This document shows positions 26,035-33,614 of a stretch of DNA of 50,055 bases, piece after piece (position 1 is the stretch's first letter; every line of letters starts with the position of its first letter). This stretch comes from Treponema sp. UBA1233. GTDB taxonomy: Bacteria; Spirochaetota; Spirochaetia; Treponematales; Treponemataceae. The stretch is from positions 30,763 to 80,817 of the forward strand of contig DBWR01000049.1 in assembly GCA_002309305.1 (NCBI GenBank). The letters are read 5' to 3'. A program made the position numbers and the translations under genes. The notes beneath the pieces were generated by a model. It did not search any database. It was not told the DNA's origin and saw only the letters and a program-made list of their open reading frames with translations.

Positions 26035-26156
26035 CAAGTATCTTGAGCCCTTTTTCCGTACATTTTTTCCTCTTCTTACTTATCGGACTTTTCAATTTCC
26101 AACTTGAGAACCAAATTTTCCATATTTTAGAGGAAAGAGTGATAAAAATCCAGCAA
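26035..26156. other. AT-rich intergenic stretch without identified features
   Basis: This is part of the 311-bp divergent region between flbD and the omega-like gene. Apart from the promoter zones and repeats listed separately, I see only AT-rich sequence with pyrimidine-rich runs and very short open frames (for example a 15-codon one on the minus strand at 26076-26123) that I do not consider genes. Confidence 0.5.
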
Positions 26157-26194
26157 ATTACGCATTACGCATTATGAATTATGAATTATGAATT
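26157..26194. repeat. Tandem heptamer repeat (ATTACGC x2, ATTATGA x3)
   Basis: Contiguous 7-bp units run ATTACGC, ATTACGC, ATTATGA, ATTATGA, ATTATGA and a final ATT, followed by CCCCC. A shorter copy of the same element (two ATTATGA units, then ATTG and CC) lies at 35093-35109. Both copies are intergenic and near promoters, which suggests a dispersed intergenic element rather than a local slip. Confidence 0.75.
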
Positions 26195-26201
26195 CCCCCT
26201 A

Positions 26202-26230
26202 TGGACACAGACAAAAAAATACTATAAAAT
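26202..26230 (+). promoter_or_regulatory. Sigma70-type promoter of the omega-like gene and miaA
   Basis: TGGACA (26202-26207) and TAAAAT (26225-26230) are 17 bp apart, each a 5-of-6 match to consensus. The expected start of transcription, near 26237, coincides with the first base of the palindromic array. Confidence 0.6.
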
Positions 26231-26235
26231 AGTGT

Positions 26236-26293
26236 AATCATTTTAATGATTCAATCATTTTAATGATTCAATCATTTTAATGATTCAATCATT
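26236..26293. repeat. Palindromic tandem array, three 17-bp units plus a partial fourth
   Basis: Three identical units (AATCATTTTAATGATTC) at 26236-26252, 26253-26269 and 26270-26286 are followed by AATCATT. Read as half-sites, AATCATT and its reverse complement AATGATT alternate seven times with spacers of 2,1,2,1,2,1 bases. By promoter position the array is the first part of the 5' leader of the omega-like gene. AATGATT occurs once more at 26311-26317, covering that gene's start codon. Absence of spacers and the short unit exclude a CRISPR array. Confidence 0.9.
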
Positions 26294-26311
26294 GTTTCAG
26301 AGGTAGCGAAA

Positions 26312-26515
26312 ATGATTTTTCCACTTGAAGATCTTGTTAAATTTAAGGGCAGCATTTATGAAATAACCGTTGCGGCCAGCCGCCGTGCTTATCAGCTCGC
26401 AATGGTAAAGGATCCGCTCATAGAAGAAAACGACGACAAGGTTGTCAGCCTTGCGGCGCGTCAGCTTTTTACAAATGAAGTTCAGTATAGAATTGAACAG
26501 AAAACAGAGCAATAA
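26312..26515 (+). CDS. rpoZ: RNA polymerase omega subunit-like small protein
   Basis: This 67-residue protein begins MIFPLEDLVKFKGSIYEITVAA and continues SRRAYQLAMVKDPLIEENDDKVVSLAARQL, which resembles the omega pattern (variable N-terminus, 'KY.L...A..RA..L', then 'K.V.IA..E'). It also matches the short omega annotated next to miaA in treponemes as I recall. Omega stabilises the beta-prime subunit of RNA polymerase. AGAGGT lies 7 bases before the ATG. It is followed after 2 bp by miaA. The presence of an unusual palindromic array in its leader suggests specific control. The call is moderate because the protein is short. Confidence 0.65.
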   Translation: MIFPLEDLVKFKGSIYEITVAASRRAYQLAMVKDPLIEENDDKVVSLAARQLFTNEVQYRIEQKTEQ

Positions 26516-26517
26516 AC

Positions 26518-27477
26518 ATGGTTGAAAAAGGGCAAATTCCGGCTGTAGTCATTTTTGCCCCGACAGCATGCGGTAAGACTGCTTTAGTCCAGAATCTTTT
26601 TGGTCAAGGCAGTCTTTCGTGTTTTAAAGGGGCTGGAGAAATTGTAAGTGCGGACAGTCAGGCAGTTTACAGATACATGGACATAGGAACCGCAAAGCCC
26701 ACGGCAAATGAGATGGCATCGCTACCCCACCATCTTGTTGACGTCGTAGAGCCGGACATACAGTTTGGGGTTGGAGAATTCCTGGAAGAAGCCGACAAAG
26801 CATGTGCCGAAATCCATGCACGCGGGAAACTCCCTGTAATTGTCGGAGGAACAGGCTTTTACATACGGGCTTTTTTACTTGGCCTCCCTCCCACCCCCAT
26901 CAGCAATCCCGTCATGAGGAAAAAAATCAAGGAAAGGCTAGCAAAAGAGGGAAACGCCCCCCTCTACCATGAACTCAAGCAGATTGACCCCGAATATGCA
27001 AAAAAAATCGACATGCACGACGGATACAGAATATGCCGTGCCCTTGAAGTATATTACAGCAGCGGAAAAACACTCAGCTCATACATGATTCCAGTCCAGG
27101 AAAGGAAGGAGTATTCATTCTGCACGATAATACTGCAGAGGGACAGAAAGGAACTGTACGAACGCATCGACCGCCGTGTAATTTCCATGTTTGAAAGCGG
27201 CCTGAGGGATGAAGTCGAAAAGCTCAAGCAAATGGGATACGGAAAGGACAGCCCCGGAATGAAGGCCATCGGCTACCGTGAATTTTTTGACGGAGAAAGC
27301 CAGACGGACGAGGACTTAATCGGCAGGATACAGCACAACAGCCACCGCTACGCTAAGAAGCAGTACACCTACATGAACGGAATATCCGGCATACAGATAA
27401 ATGCAGACGACATAAGCGGAGTTGAAAAAGCAATCAGAGGCTTTTGCTCACAAGAGCATTTTCCAGCGGGATGGTGA
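26518..27477 (+). CDS. miaA: tRNA dimethylallyltransferase MiaA
   Basis: This 319-residue enzyme adds a dimethylallyl group to A37 of tRNAs reading UNN codons. The P-loop is APTACGKTAL (residues 14-23; the usual form is GPTASGKT). SADSQAVYRYMDIGTAKPT holds the catalytic Asp and the DxxQ tRNA contact, and VGGTGFYIRAFL is the third signature. The C-terminal helical region ends in AKKQYTYM. It is the second gene of the omega-miaA pair. Its last 44 bp overlap the 3' end of the histidine kinase gene on the other strand. Confidence 0.95.
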   Translation: MVEKGQIPAVVIFAPTACGKTALVQNLFGQGSLSCFKGAGEIVSADSQAVYRYMDIGTAKPTANEMASLPHHLVDVVEPDIQFGVGEFLEEADKACAEIHARGKLPVIVGGTGFYIRAFLLGLPPTPISNPVMRKKIKERLAKEGNAPLYHELKQIDPEYAKKIDMHDGYRICRALEVYYSSGKTLSSYMIPVQERKEYSFCTIILQRDRKELYERIDRRVISMFESGLRDEVEKLKQMGYGKDSPGMKAIGYREFFDGESQTDEDLIGRIQHNSHRYAKKQYTYMNGISGIQINADDISGVEKAIRGFCSQEHFPAGW

Positions 27478-28828
27478 TGATGAACGACGAACCTTTTCCC
27501 AATTCAGACTCAACGCCTATCTTCCATCCATGGGCATCGATAACCGTCTTTACAACGGAAAGTCCAATTCCCATGCCCTGCTCCCTTCTTGAATTCGTTG
27601 CTCGGTAAAAGAGGTCAAAAATCCTCTGCAGGTCCTTTTCTTCCATGCCGATGCCGGTATCCGTAACGGAAACTACAACAGAGTCCTTTTTCTGAATGCA
27701 GCTTATTGTTATTGAATCCCCGTCCCTTGTGTACCTAAGGGCATTGCTGAAAAGGTTTTCGAGTACACGGTTCACAAGGTTTTTATCCATCGGAACCTTG
27801 AGGTTTTCGTCCACATCGATTTCTATGACTATATTCCGCTTATAAACCTCTGCCGTAGATTTTGAGGAGGAGGCAAAATTTTCCAGCAGAGGCTTAAGGG
27901 AAATTGGTTCAAGCGTTTGAAGCCAGTCGGCATTGTTCAGCTTAACATAGTTGATGAGGTCGTTTATCATTGATTCAAGCTGGTCTGCCTTTGTCTCAAC
28001 TATGCCAAGTGATTTCTTTATCTCGTCCATGTCGCCCACCACACCATCGGTAATCGCCTCGGAATACCCCTTTATCAGGGCAACCGGTGTGCGCAGGTCA
28101 TGGCTTATTCCCATTATGAATTTATTCCGTCTTTCCTGCTCGTCCTTAAGGGAAACCCTCATGCGCTCAAGGCTTTCGGTAAGGGATGTGATTTCGTTGC
28201 TCTTTACACTATGCTTGGGCTGCTCAAGTTTTGTATCCAGGGCTCCGTCCGCAATCTTCTGCGTATTCTGCTGAAGCAGGGTTATGGAAGACGATATGGT
28301 TTTGGAAAGGATGATGATCAGCGTGATGCAGAACAATTCGAATACAAGTACGCCTATGAAGAATGGAAGCGTAAAGCGGTTCCACCTTCTGTCCTGACTG
28401 GGCCTTACCTTGGAACGGCTGATGACTATTACCTCAGGTCCGTAAGAACCAAACCCCCTCCTTTCCATCATGGGGGCCTGCATCTGATAGTCATACTCAG
28501 AATTGGAGGAAGTGATGAAATTCCATATTTCACCCGGCGTTACGATTGTACCGGCTTTGAGTTCGGGCATGTTTGAAAGCAGAATACTGTAGTCATAATA
28601 GAACGCAACCTGAACTGTGGGAGGAATGTTCTTTATCTCATTGCGTATCATCTCCCAGTCGTCTTCGCTCAAGTCGTATTCTTCCATCCGCCTGATTTCC
28701 TTGTATCCCTTGAGGAGCCTTCTTTCGCTGGATGTGGCATAATGATATACCGGAAGCGCTATTAATGAAGCAAGAGGAATGAGTATAATGCCCAAAATCA
28801 AAATGTTCAGCTGTGTCCGTATCTTCAT
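27434..28828 (-). CDS. Two-component sensor histidine kinase
   Basis: This 464-residue membrane kinase has TM1 at about residues 7-30, a periplasmic sensor of about 120 residues, TM2 at about 153-176, a HAMP linker (176-230), a HisKA domain with phospho-acceptor His243 in FIMGISHDLRTPVALIKG, and an HATPase domain with VLENLFSNALRYT (N box), VTDTGIGM (G1) and EQGMGIGLSVVK (G2). It lies 11 bp after the response regulator gene, so the two form a pair. The signal sensed is unknown, and the periplasmic part shows no domain I recognise. The last codons overlap miaA in antisense. Confidence 0.93.
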   Translation of the reverse strand: MKIRTQLNILILGIILIPLASLIALPVYHYATSSERRLLKGYKEIRRMEEYDLSEDDWEMIRNEIKNIPPTVQVAFYYDYSILLSNMPELKAGTIVTPGEIWNFITSSNSEYDYQMQAPMMERRGFGSYGPEVIVISRSKVRPSQDRRWNRFTLPFFIGVLVFELFCITLIIILSKTISSSITLLQQNTQKIADGALDTKLEQPKHSVKSNEITSLTESLERMRVSLKDEQERRNKFIMGISHDLRTPVALIKGYSEAITDGVVGDMDEIKKSLGIVETKADQLESMINDLINYVKLNNADWLQTLEPISLKPLLENFASSSKSTAEVYKRNIVIEIDVDENLKVPMDKNLVNRVLENLFSNALRYTRDGDSITISCIQKKDSVVVSVTDTGIGMEEKDLQRIFDLFYRATNSRREQGMGIGLSVVKTVIDAHGWKIGVESELGKGSSFIITIPLENALVSKSL

Positions 28829-28839
28829 ATTGACGCCCT

Positions 28840-29526
28840 TTATTTTTCAAACTTATAGCCCATTCCAAATAGCGTCGTAATGTATTTTGGATGGGACGGA
28901 TCATCCTCGATTTTTTTCCTGAGCCTCTGTATGTAAACTGCCACCGCGGTTATGTCACCGTACTGACTCTTCCATACATGGTTGTAAATTACCTCGGGAG
29001 TAAGCGACTGCCCTGCACTTCTTGCAAGGAATTCAAGAACCTCATATTCCTTTGTAGAAAGGGGAATCTTTTCCGCACCTTTTTTCAGCACGCAGCTGTT
29101 GCAGTAAAGGGTAAAGTCTCCGAACGTGATGGTCTCTTCCACAGACGCCTCGGTTGCAGAAAGACGGTTCAGTTTGGCCTGAACGCGGGCTACAAGCACC
29201 CTGGGACTGAACGGCTTGGTCACGAACTCATCGGCACCAAAACCAAGACCGGCGATAATGTCTTCATCAGCATCTCTTGCGGAAACTATGATGACGGGAA
29301 TTGTCGCCTTGTACTCGGCACGGAATTTCTTTAGGAAATCAAGTCCGCTCATACCCGGCAAATTCAAGTCCAGCAAAACGAGATCAGGAACATAGCCCTT
29401 CTGAAGTTCTTCAAGGGCCATCTCGGCGGTATCACAGGAGGAACAGGAGAATCCAGCCTTCTCCATGTACATCGTTACCAGCTGTGCCATCTCGGGCACG
29501 TCTTCTACTACAAGTATCTTACTCAT
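28840..29526 (-). CDS. OmpR/PhoB-family response regulator
   Basis: This 228-residue DNA-binding regulator has a receiver domain with the acidic pair (VVEDV), phospho-acceptor D53 (LVLLDLNLPG) and KPF lysine (FVTKPFSP), followed by a winged-helix domain with VYIQRLRKKIEDDPSHPKYI and a final GMGYKFEK. I start at MSKILVVED (29526). An in-frame upstream ATG would add 12 residues with no family match. There is no clear ribosome site. It pairs with the kinase gene downstream. Regulated genes cannot be told from the window. Confidence 0.93.
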   Translation of the reverse strand: MSKILVVEDVPEMAQLVTMYMEKAGFSCSSCDTAEMALEELQKGYVPDLVLLDLNLPGMSGLDFLKKFRAEYKATIPVIIVSARDADEDIIAGLGFGADEFVTKPFSPRVLVARVQAKLNRLSATEASVEETITFGDFTLYCNSCVLKKGAEKIPLSTKEYEVLEFLARSAGQSLTPEVIYNHVWKSQYGDITAVAVYIQRLRKKIEDDPSHPKYITTLFGMGYKFEK

Positions 29527-29638
29527 GCCTAAAGAATAAACCATGTTTAAAAATATTGCCATATAATTGTTGTTATAAATTCAAAAACACAGAGATATAA
29601 CGGAATATTATTACATCTGTTCAGTCAACTGCAAACCC

Positions 29639-29667
29639 TTGATTGTTACAATTCCAAACAGTAAAAT
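29639..29667 (+). promoter_or_regulatory. Sigma70-type promoter of recO, placed for a leaderless transcript
   Basis: TTGATT (29639-29644) and TAAAAT (29662-29667) are 17 bp apart. Exactly six bases (29668-29673) separate the -10 box from the recO ATG. A GAGG in those six bases is too close to serve as a ribosome site. Confidence 0.6.
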
Positions 29668-29673
29668 GAGGCT

Positions 29674-30468
29674 ATGGGTGACAGGAACAAGACTACGGAT
29701 GCCATAATACTCAATCTTTCAAGGCAGGGGGAAAACAACTGGACGGCGACCCTGCTTTCTCCTGATACCGGAATTTTTTACGCAACGGTTTACGGAGGCC
29801 CCAAAAGCAAGCTGCGCTCTCTTGTCCAGAGATTCAACATAGGAAAACTGTATTACTACGATGACAGCCAGAGGAACCTGAGGAAAATATCTGACTTTGA
29901 CGTTACAAACTACCACCAGACGTTCTGCTCCGACATATATAAGGTATGGGCGGCAAATCTTGGTGCGGAACTTGTCATAAAGACAAAGGCGGCCGGTGAC
30001 TACAGGAATGCATTTACGCTGCTGAGTGCCTTTTTAAACGGAATCGATGCAAGCGATGAAAAGGGAGCCAGGCTGGGAACAGTCCGTTTCCTGTGGCGTT
30101 ACCTTAGGCTGCTTGGTGTTCAGCCGGACGTTTCATGCTGTGTTTCTTGCTCATCACCACTTTTGCAGGAAGAATCCAGTGACGGGAAAAAGGGCTTCGC
30201 ATACTTTCAGAACATGAACGGATTTTTGTGCAGGGACTGTCTTGCATCCTACGGCCAGTCAAAGGAAAACATGAACCAGACCCTTTTCGTCTCCCACAAT
30301 GCGCTTGAATACCTTATGGCAATCAATACACAGACACCCGGAAAAGTAAGGGCCATGACAATTTCTGCGGAAGATGCCTATGACATAAAGAGGCTTGTCT
30401 ACCTTCTTGCGGAACAGGCAGCGGGCAGCAGGCTCAAGACTCTGGAAAGCGGGGCCTTAATCCTCTAG
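29674..30468 (+). CDS. recO: DNA repair protein RecO
   Basis: This 264-residue protein of the RecF pathway anneals complementary strands and loads RecA with RecR. The N-terminal OB fold (residues 1-80) contains TDAIILNLSRQGENNWTATLLSPDTG. The middle is helical, and a Cys4-type zinc site is visible as CCVSC (155-159) and CRDC (186-189). It is divergent from the response regulator gene and ends 6 bp from the convergent M23 peptidase gene. recJ, another RecF-pathway gene, lies nearby on the opposite strand. No gene precedes it on its own strand, so it needs its own promoter. Confidence 0.92.
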   Translation: MGDRNKTTDAIILNLSRQGENNWTATLLSPDTGIFYATVYGGPKSKLRSLVQRFNIGKLYYYDDSQRNLRKISDFDVTNYHQTFCSDIYKVWAANLGAELVIKTKAAGDYRNAFTLLSAFLNGIDASDEKGARLGTVRFLWRYLRLLGVQPDVSCCVSCSSPLLQEESSDGKKGFAYFQNMNGFLCRDCLASYGQSKENMNQTLFVSHNALEYLMAINTQTPGKVRAMTISAEDAYDIKRLVYLLAEQAAGSRLKTLESGALIL

Positions 30469-30474
30469 AAAAGC

Positions 30475-31470
30475 TTACTGTTCAAATGCAAAATCAACCG
30501 TAAAGAAATCCGGACTCACGGCTTCCGAATTCAACCTTATTTCCCAATGCAGGTGGGGTCCTGTTGCAAGTCCGGTAGAACCGCTTTTTGCAATCAGGGT
30601 GCCTTCTTCAACAACATCACCAGGTTCCACGAGCATCTGGCTCAAATGATAGTAGAGGCTGTAAAGGCCAGGAAGATGTTCGATAACGATGCTCCATCCA
30701 GTTGAATTGCGCCATCCGGCAAGGGCCACACGACCTTTTGCACATGCAAAGACATCCTTTCCCTCGGGTGCGCGGAAGTCGATTCCGTTGTGCAGTGAAG
30801 TTGAAGAACCTCCGCTTGAATATGCATAGACACGGCGGTCACCAAAAAACGAAGTCCTGTAGTCTGAATCAATTGGCTTGACGAATGACTTGGTCTGGTA
30901 TACGGCATCAGTGTTTACCGTCGCAAGAATTTCATTCAGGTTTTGTATCTGATCCATGCGCTGCTTTGAGTTGTCGGTCTTTATGCTGGTATTCCTGTCG
31001 TCAAGCTCTATCGTCTCTGAAACAAAAGTCTTGTTTATTATCGCAAACGGAAGTTTTTGTACTTCGGTGTTTTTTCCGTCAATTGAAAATGAAAGCTCAA
31101 GGTAATACGAAGAATCCGCAGTCCACCATGTTGAAAGGGGAATTCCAGTAAGCATGGTTATTGAACTGGCCGGAAGATTTCTGTTAGTCGTAGGGATAAT
31201 GTAGAAATCCGATTTTCTGGAAGACTTGCCGTTTACAAAAAGGTTTAGCTTTGCACGTGGGGTCAATCCCTTTTCCAGTGCAACTGAAACCGGACTTATC
31301 TCAAGACGGACAAAAACCGCATCACCGCTGTACGCGATGTTGTTGTACTGGATTCGCATCCTGTAGTCCTGATTATATACTGTCATTTCCTCAGCAAAGA
31401 GAAATGCGGAAGAAAGAAATACCGCAAGAAAAACCATCATCTTTTTTGCAGAACGAAAAATTCCCTTCAT
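30475..31470 (-). CDS. Exported M23-family (LytM-type) peptidase
   Basis: This 331-residue protein has an N-terminal signal peptide (hydrophobic core, ending FLFAEE) and no lipobox. After about 170 residues of unrecognised beta-rich sequence comes the M23 domain: HNGIDFRAPEG gives the HxxxD zinc ligands (near residues 227-231), and GPHLHWEIRL gives the HxH (306-308). All zinc ligands are present, so an active endopeptidase acting on peptidoglycan cross-links in the periplasm is likely. I choose the ATG at 31470, with TGAGGT 6 bases upstream, over a GTG at 31482. It is the last gene of pdp-recJ-M23. Confidence 0.9.
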   Translation of the reverse strand: MKGIFRSAKKMMVFLAVFLSSAFLFAEEMTVYNQDYRMRIQYNNIAYSGDAVFVRLEISPVSVALEKGLTPRAKLNLFVNGKSSRKSDFYIIPTTNRNLPASSITMLTGIPLSTWWTADSSYYLELSFSIDGKNTEVQKLPFAIINKTFVSETIELDDRNTSIKTDNSKQRMDQIQNLNEILATVNTDAVYQTKSFVKPIDSDYRTSFFGDRRVYAYSSGGSSTSLHNGIDFRAPEGKDVFACAKGRVALAGWRNSTGWSIVIEHLPGLYSLYYHLSQMLVEPGDVVEEGTLIAKSGSTGLATGPHLHWEIRLNSEAVSPDFFTVDFAFEQ

Positions 31471-31478
31471 AAAAAACC

Positions 31479-33614
31479 TCACTTGGACTTCCTTAAATCC
31501 GTCAACACCAGCTGTGGCGTTTCCATTCCGTTAAAGACGTTTCTTTCCACATGAAAAAGAATGTCTATGTCATCGCCGACTTCAAAATCACGGTGCAGCC
31601 TTTCGCCCTCGTTCCAAAACAGGCACGGCCACTTATGCTTTCCTGTATCGATGATGACCTTAAGGTGCTGCTTTTCTCCCCTGCCCAAAATCATTGCGTC
31701 CACAACAGGAACACTCCTTGACATGAACAGGAGCTGCTCGTTTTCTTCCCCAAACGGCTCAAACAAATCCTCTACCGCAAGAAGATCCGGTGTAAGGAAT
31801 TGAAGGGGTATCTCGGCATCCACCTCATGAATTCCGTAACTGGAGCTTTCCAATTGAATTTCCGGAACAAGCTGTTTGATTCGTGATTCAAATTCAGGAA
31901 GCAGTTTTCTTTCCAGACTGAATCCAGCCGCCGCATCGTGTCCGCCGTGGTTCAAAAACAAATCCGCCATCTTGTCCAGAAATGCCGTAGCGAAAAATCC
32001 CCTGCATGAGCGCATGGACCCCACCGCAACTTCATCCACAAAAGTTATCACTATGGCAGGAACATGATTGGAAGATTCAAGTCTTGCCGCAAGTATGCCG
32101 GTTACGCCACGGTTTATCCTCTCGTCAATTACGACACAAAGTTTTCCGTCGTGATTTGCAATTGAATTCTGAGCCTGAATGATTCCGTAATCCATCGCTT
32201 CGGAAGAAAGCTGTTTCCTCTGGGCATTCAAGTCTATGATTTTTTGGGCAACAGACTCCCTTTCCTTCTGGTCCCTGCTCAAAAACAGTTCGGCCGCAAG
32301 TTCCGGATGTCCAAGCCTTCCCGCCGCATTCAAGTTGGAAATCAGGGTCCAGCTCATGTCAGTTGAATTCAGTTTTTTACCAAGCAGGTTCACGCTCGCC
32401 ATCAGTTCAAGGAGCCCGGGTCTTACCCTTCCCGCATTGATTGATTCCAGAGCCTTTGAAACAAAAATCCTGTTTTCGTTCCTCATCGGCATTATGTCTG
32501 CAAGTGCCGCAAGAGCAACAAGCTGAAGGTCCTTTTCTTCACGCAGGGCTGTCTCCGGCATTTCCTTTTTTTGACTTTGATTTACATAGCTGACAAAAAT
32601 ATTGTAAAGGCCCCCAATTTCCGTAGCCTCATGGTCTCCGTATTTGGCAAGCTTGGAAAATTTCTTTACGGAAGAGAGACCCATGTTTGCCACCGCAGGA
32701 ATTATCTGAGCCACCTCCGGCCTGATGTCAAGACAGTTGAACTGAGTACCTGGTCCAAAAGTTCCTTCCAGAATTGAAGTGATGTTCTTTTCATCCCACA
32801 CCAGAATCATCTGTCCCTGCAGATACGAGGGGAGCCTTGTGTCCATTATTCCCTTTTCTCCGGGAACTACGGTTTCAACAAGACGGCTCAACGGAACAAG
32901 ATTCCTTACCTTGATGCATTCGATTACTGTAGCACCATCTTCTTTCCTTGCATTCAGGAGGCACAGTTCCATCTTGTACCATTTTGAACGGCTGAAGCGC
33001 AATGCACTTACAGTTTTATATGCAACCGCACAACCGGATATGTCGACAAAAGGATAGCCGGAATCCCTCACCTTTGCATCCACGATTATGGCAGGACCAG
33101 GAAGCTCGTCTGGCGGATTATGGTGGTCAAGCACTATGACGTCCATACCCAGTTCCACAGCATGGGCTATCTCCTGATTGTTTGTGATTCCGCAGTCAAC
33201 CGTAATTATCAGCGAACCATAGTCTTTTGCAAAATCATCCACAGCATTCATAGAAAGACCGTATCCGTCATCTCCAAGGGGAAGCCGGTACCTTACGTCA
33301 ATGCCCATTTCCACAAGACACTCATAAAGCACTGTAGTGGCAGTGACACCATCTACATCGCGGTCACCGAAAATCAAAACCTTTTCCTTTTCTTCCGCAG
33401 CCTGAATTATCCTGTCAACGGCGTCTTCCATCGAATTGAACAGAAAGGGATTGTGCTGGAAACGGAGGTCACCTTCAAGATAATAAAGCAGATCACGTCC
33501 AGATTTGATTCCACGGCGCACAAATATGCTTGCAACAAGAGGATTGATTGCAAAACGTTTAGTCAGTTCCGAAACTTCACTTTTTGAAATTTCTTTTTTT
33601 ACCCACTCGGCCAC
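31479..33614 (-). CDS. recJ: RecJ single-strand 5'-3' exonuclease with an inserted domain
   Basis: This 711-residue RecJ has the DHH phosphoesterase motifs FGDRDVDG (82-89), VDCG (139-142) and VLDHHNPPDE (161-170), and the DHHA1 motif GGHDAAAGF further on, then a C-terminal OB-like domain. It is about 130 residues longer than E. coli RecJ. The excess lies between VAYKTVSAL (about 205) and LVALAALADIMPM (about 365). The insert looks like a degraded DnaQ-type fold. The start is GTG, overlapping the pdp stop by one base (TAGTG), with AAGGA upstream. It degrades ssDNA in recombination and mismatch repair. Confidence 0.94.
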   Translation of the reverse strand: MAEWVKKEISKSEVSELTKRFAINPLVASIFVRRGIKSGRDLLYYLEGDLRFQHNPFLFNSMEDAVDRIIQAAEEKEKVLIFGDRDVDGVTATTVLYECLVEMGIDVRYRLPLGDDGYGLSMNAVDDFAKDYGSLIITVDCGITNNQEIAHAVELGMDVIVLDHHNPPDELPGPAIIVDAKVRDSGYPFVDISGCAVAYKTVSALRFSRSKWYKMELCLLNARKEDGATVIECIKVRNLVPLSRLVETVVPGEKGIMDTRLPSYLQGQMILVWDEKNITSILEGTFGPGTQFNCLDIRPEVAQIIPAVANMGLSSVKKFSKLAKYGDHEATEIGGLYNIFVSYVNQSQKKEMPETALREEKDLQLVALAALADIMPMRNENRIFVSKALESINAGRVRPGLLELMASVNLLGKKLNSTDMSWTLISNLNAAGRLGHPELAAELFLSRDQKERESVAQKIIDLNAQRKQLSSEAMDYGIIQAQNSIANHDGKLCVVIDERINRGVTGILAARLESSNHVPAIVITFVDEVAVGSMRSCRGFFATAFLDKMADLFLNHGGHDAAAGFSLERKLLPEFESRIKQLVPEIQLESSSYGIHEVDAEIPLQFLTPDLLAVEDLFEPFGEENEQLLFMSRSVPVVDAMILGRGEKQHLKVIIDTGKHKWPCLFWNEGERLHRDFEVGDDIDILFHVERNVFNGMETPQLVLTDLRKSK

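Noticed and set aside
26076..26123. 15-codon open frame on the minus strand in the flbD upstream region
   Set aside because: Too short, no ribosome site, no sign of conservation. A leader peptide role cannot be supported.
26236..26293. CRISPR array
   Set aside because: The units are 17 bp, contiguous and palindromic, with no spacers and no cas genes nearby.
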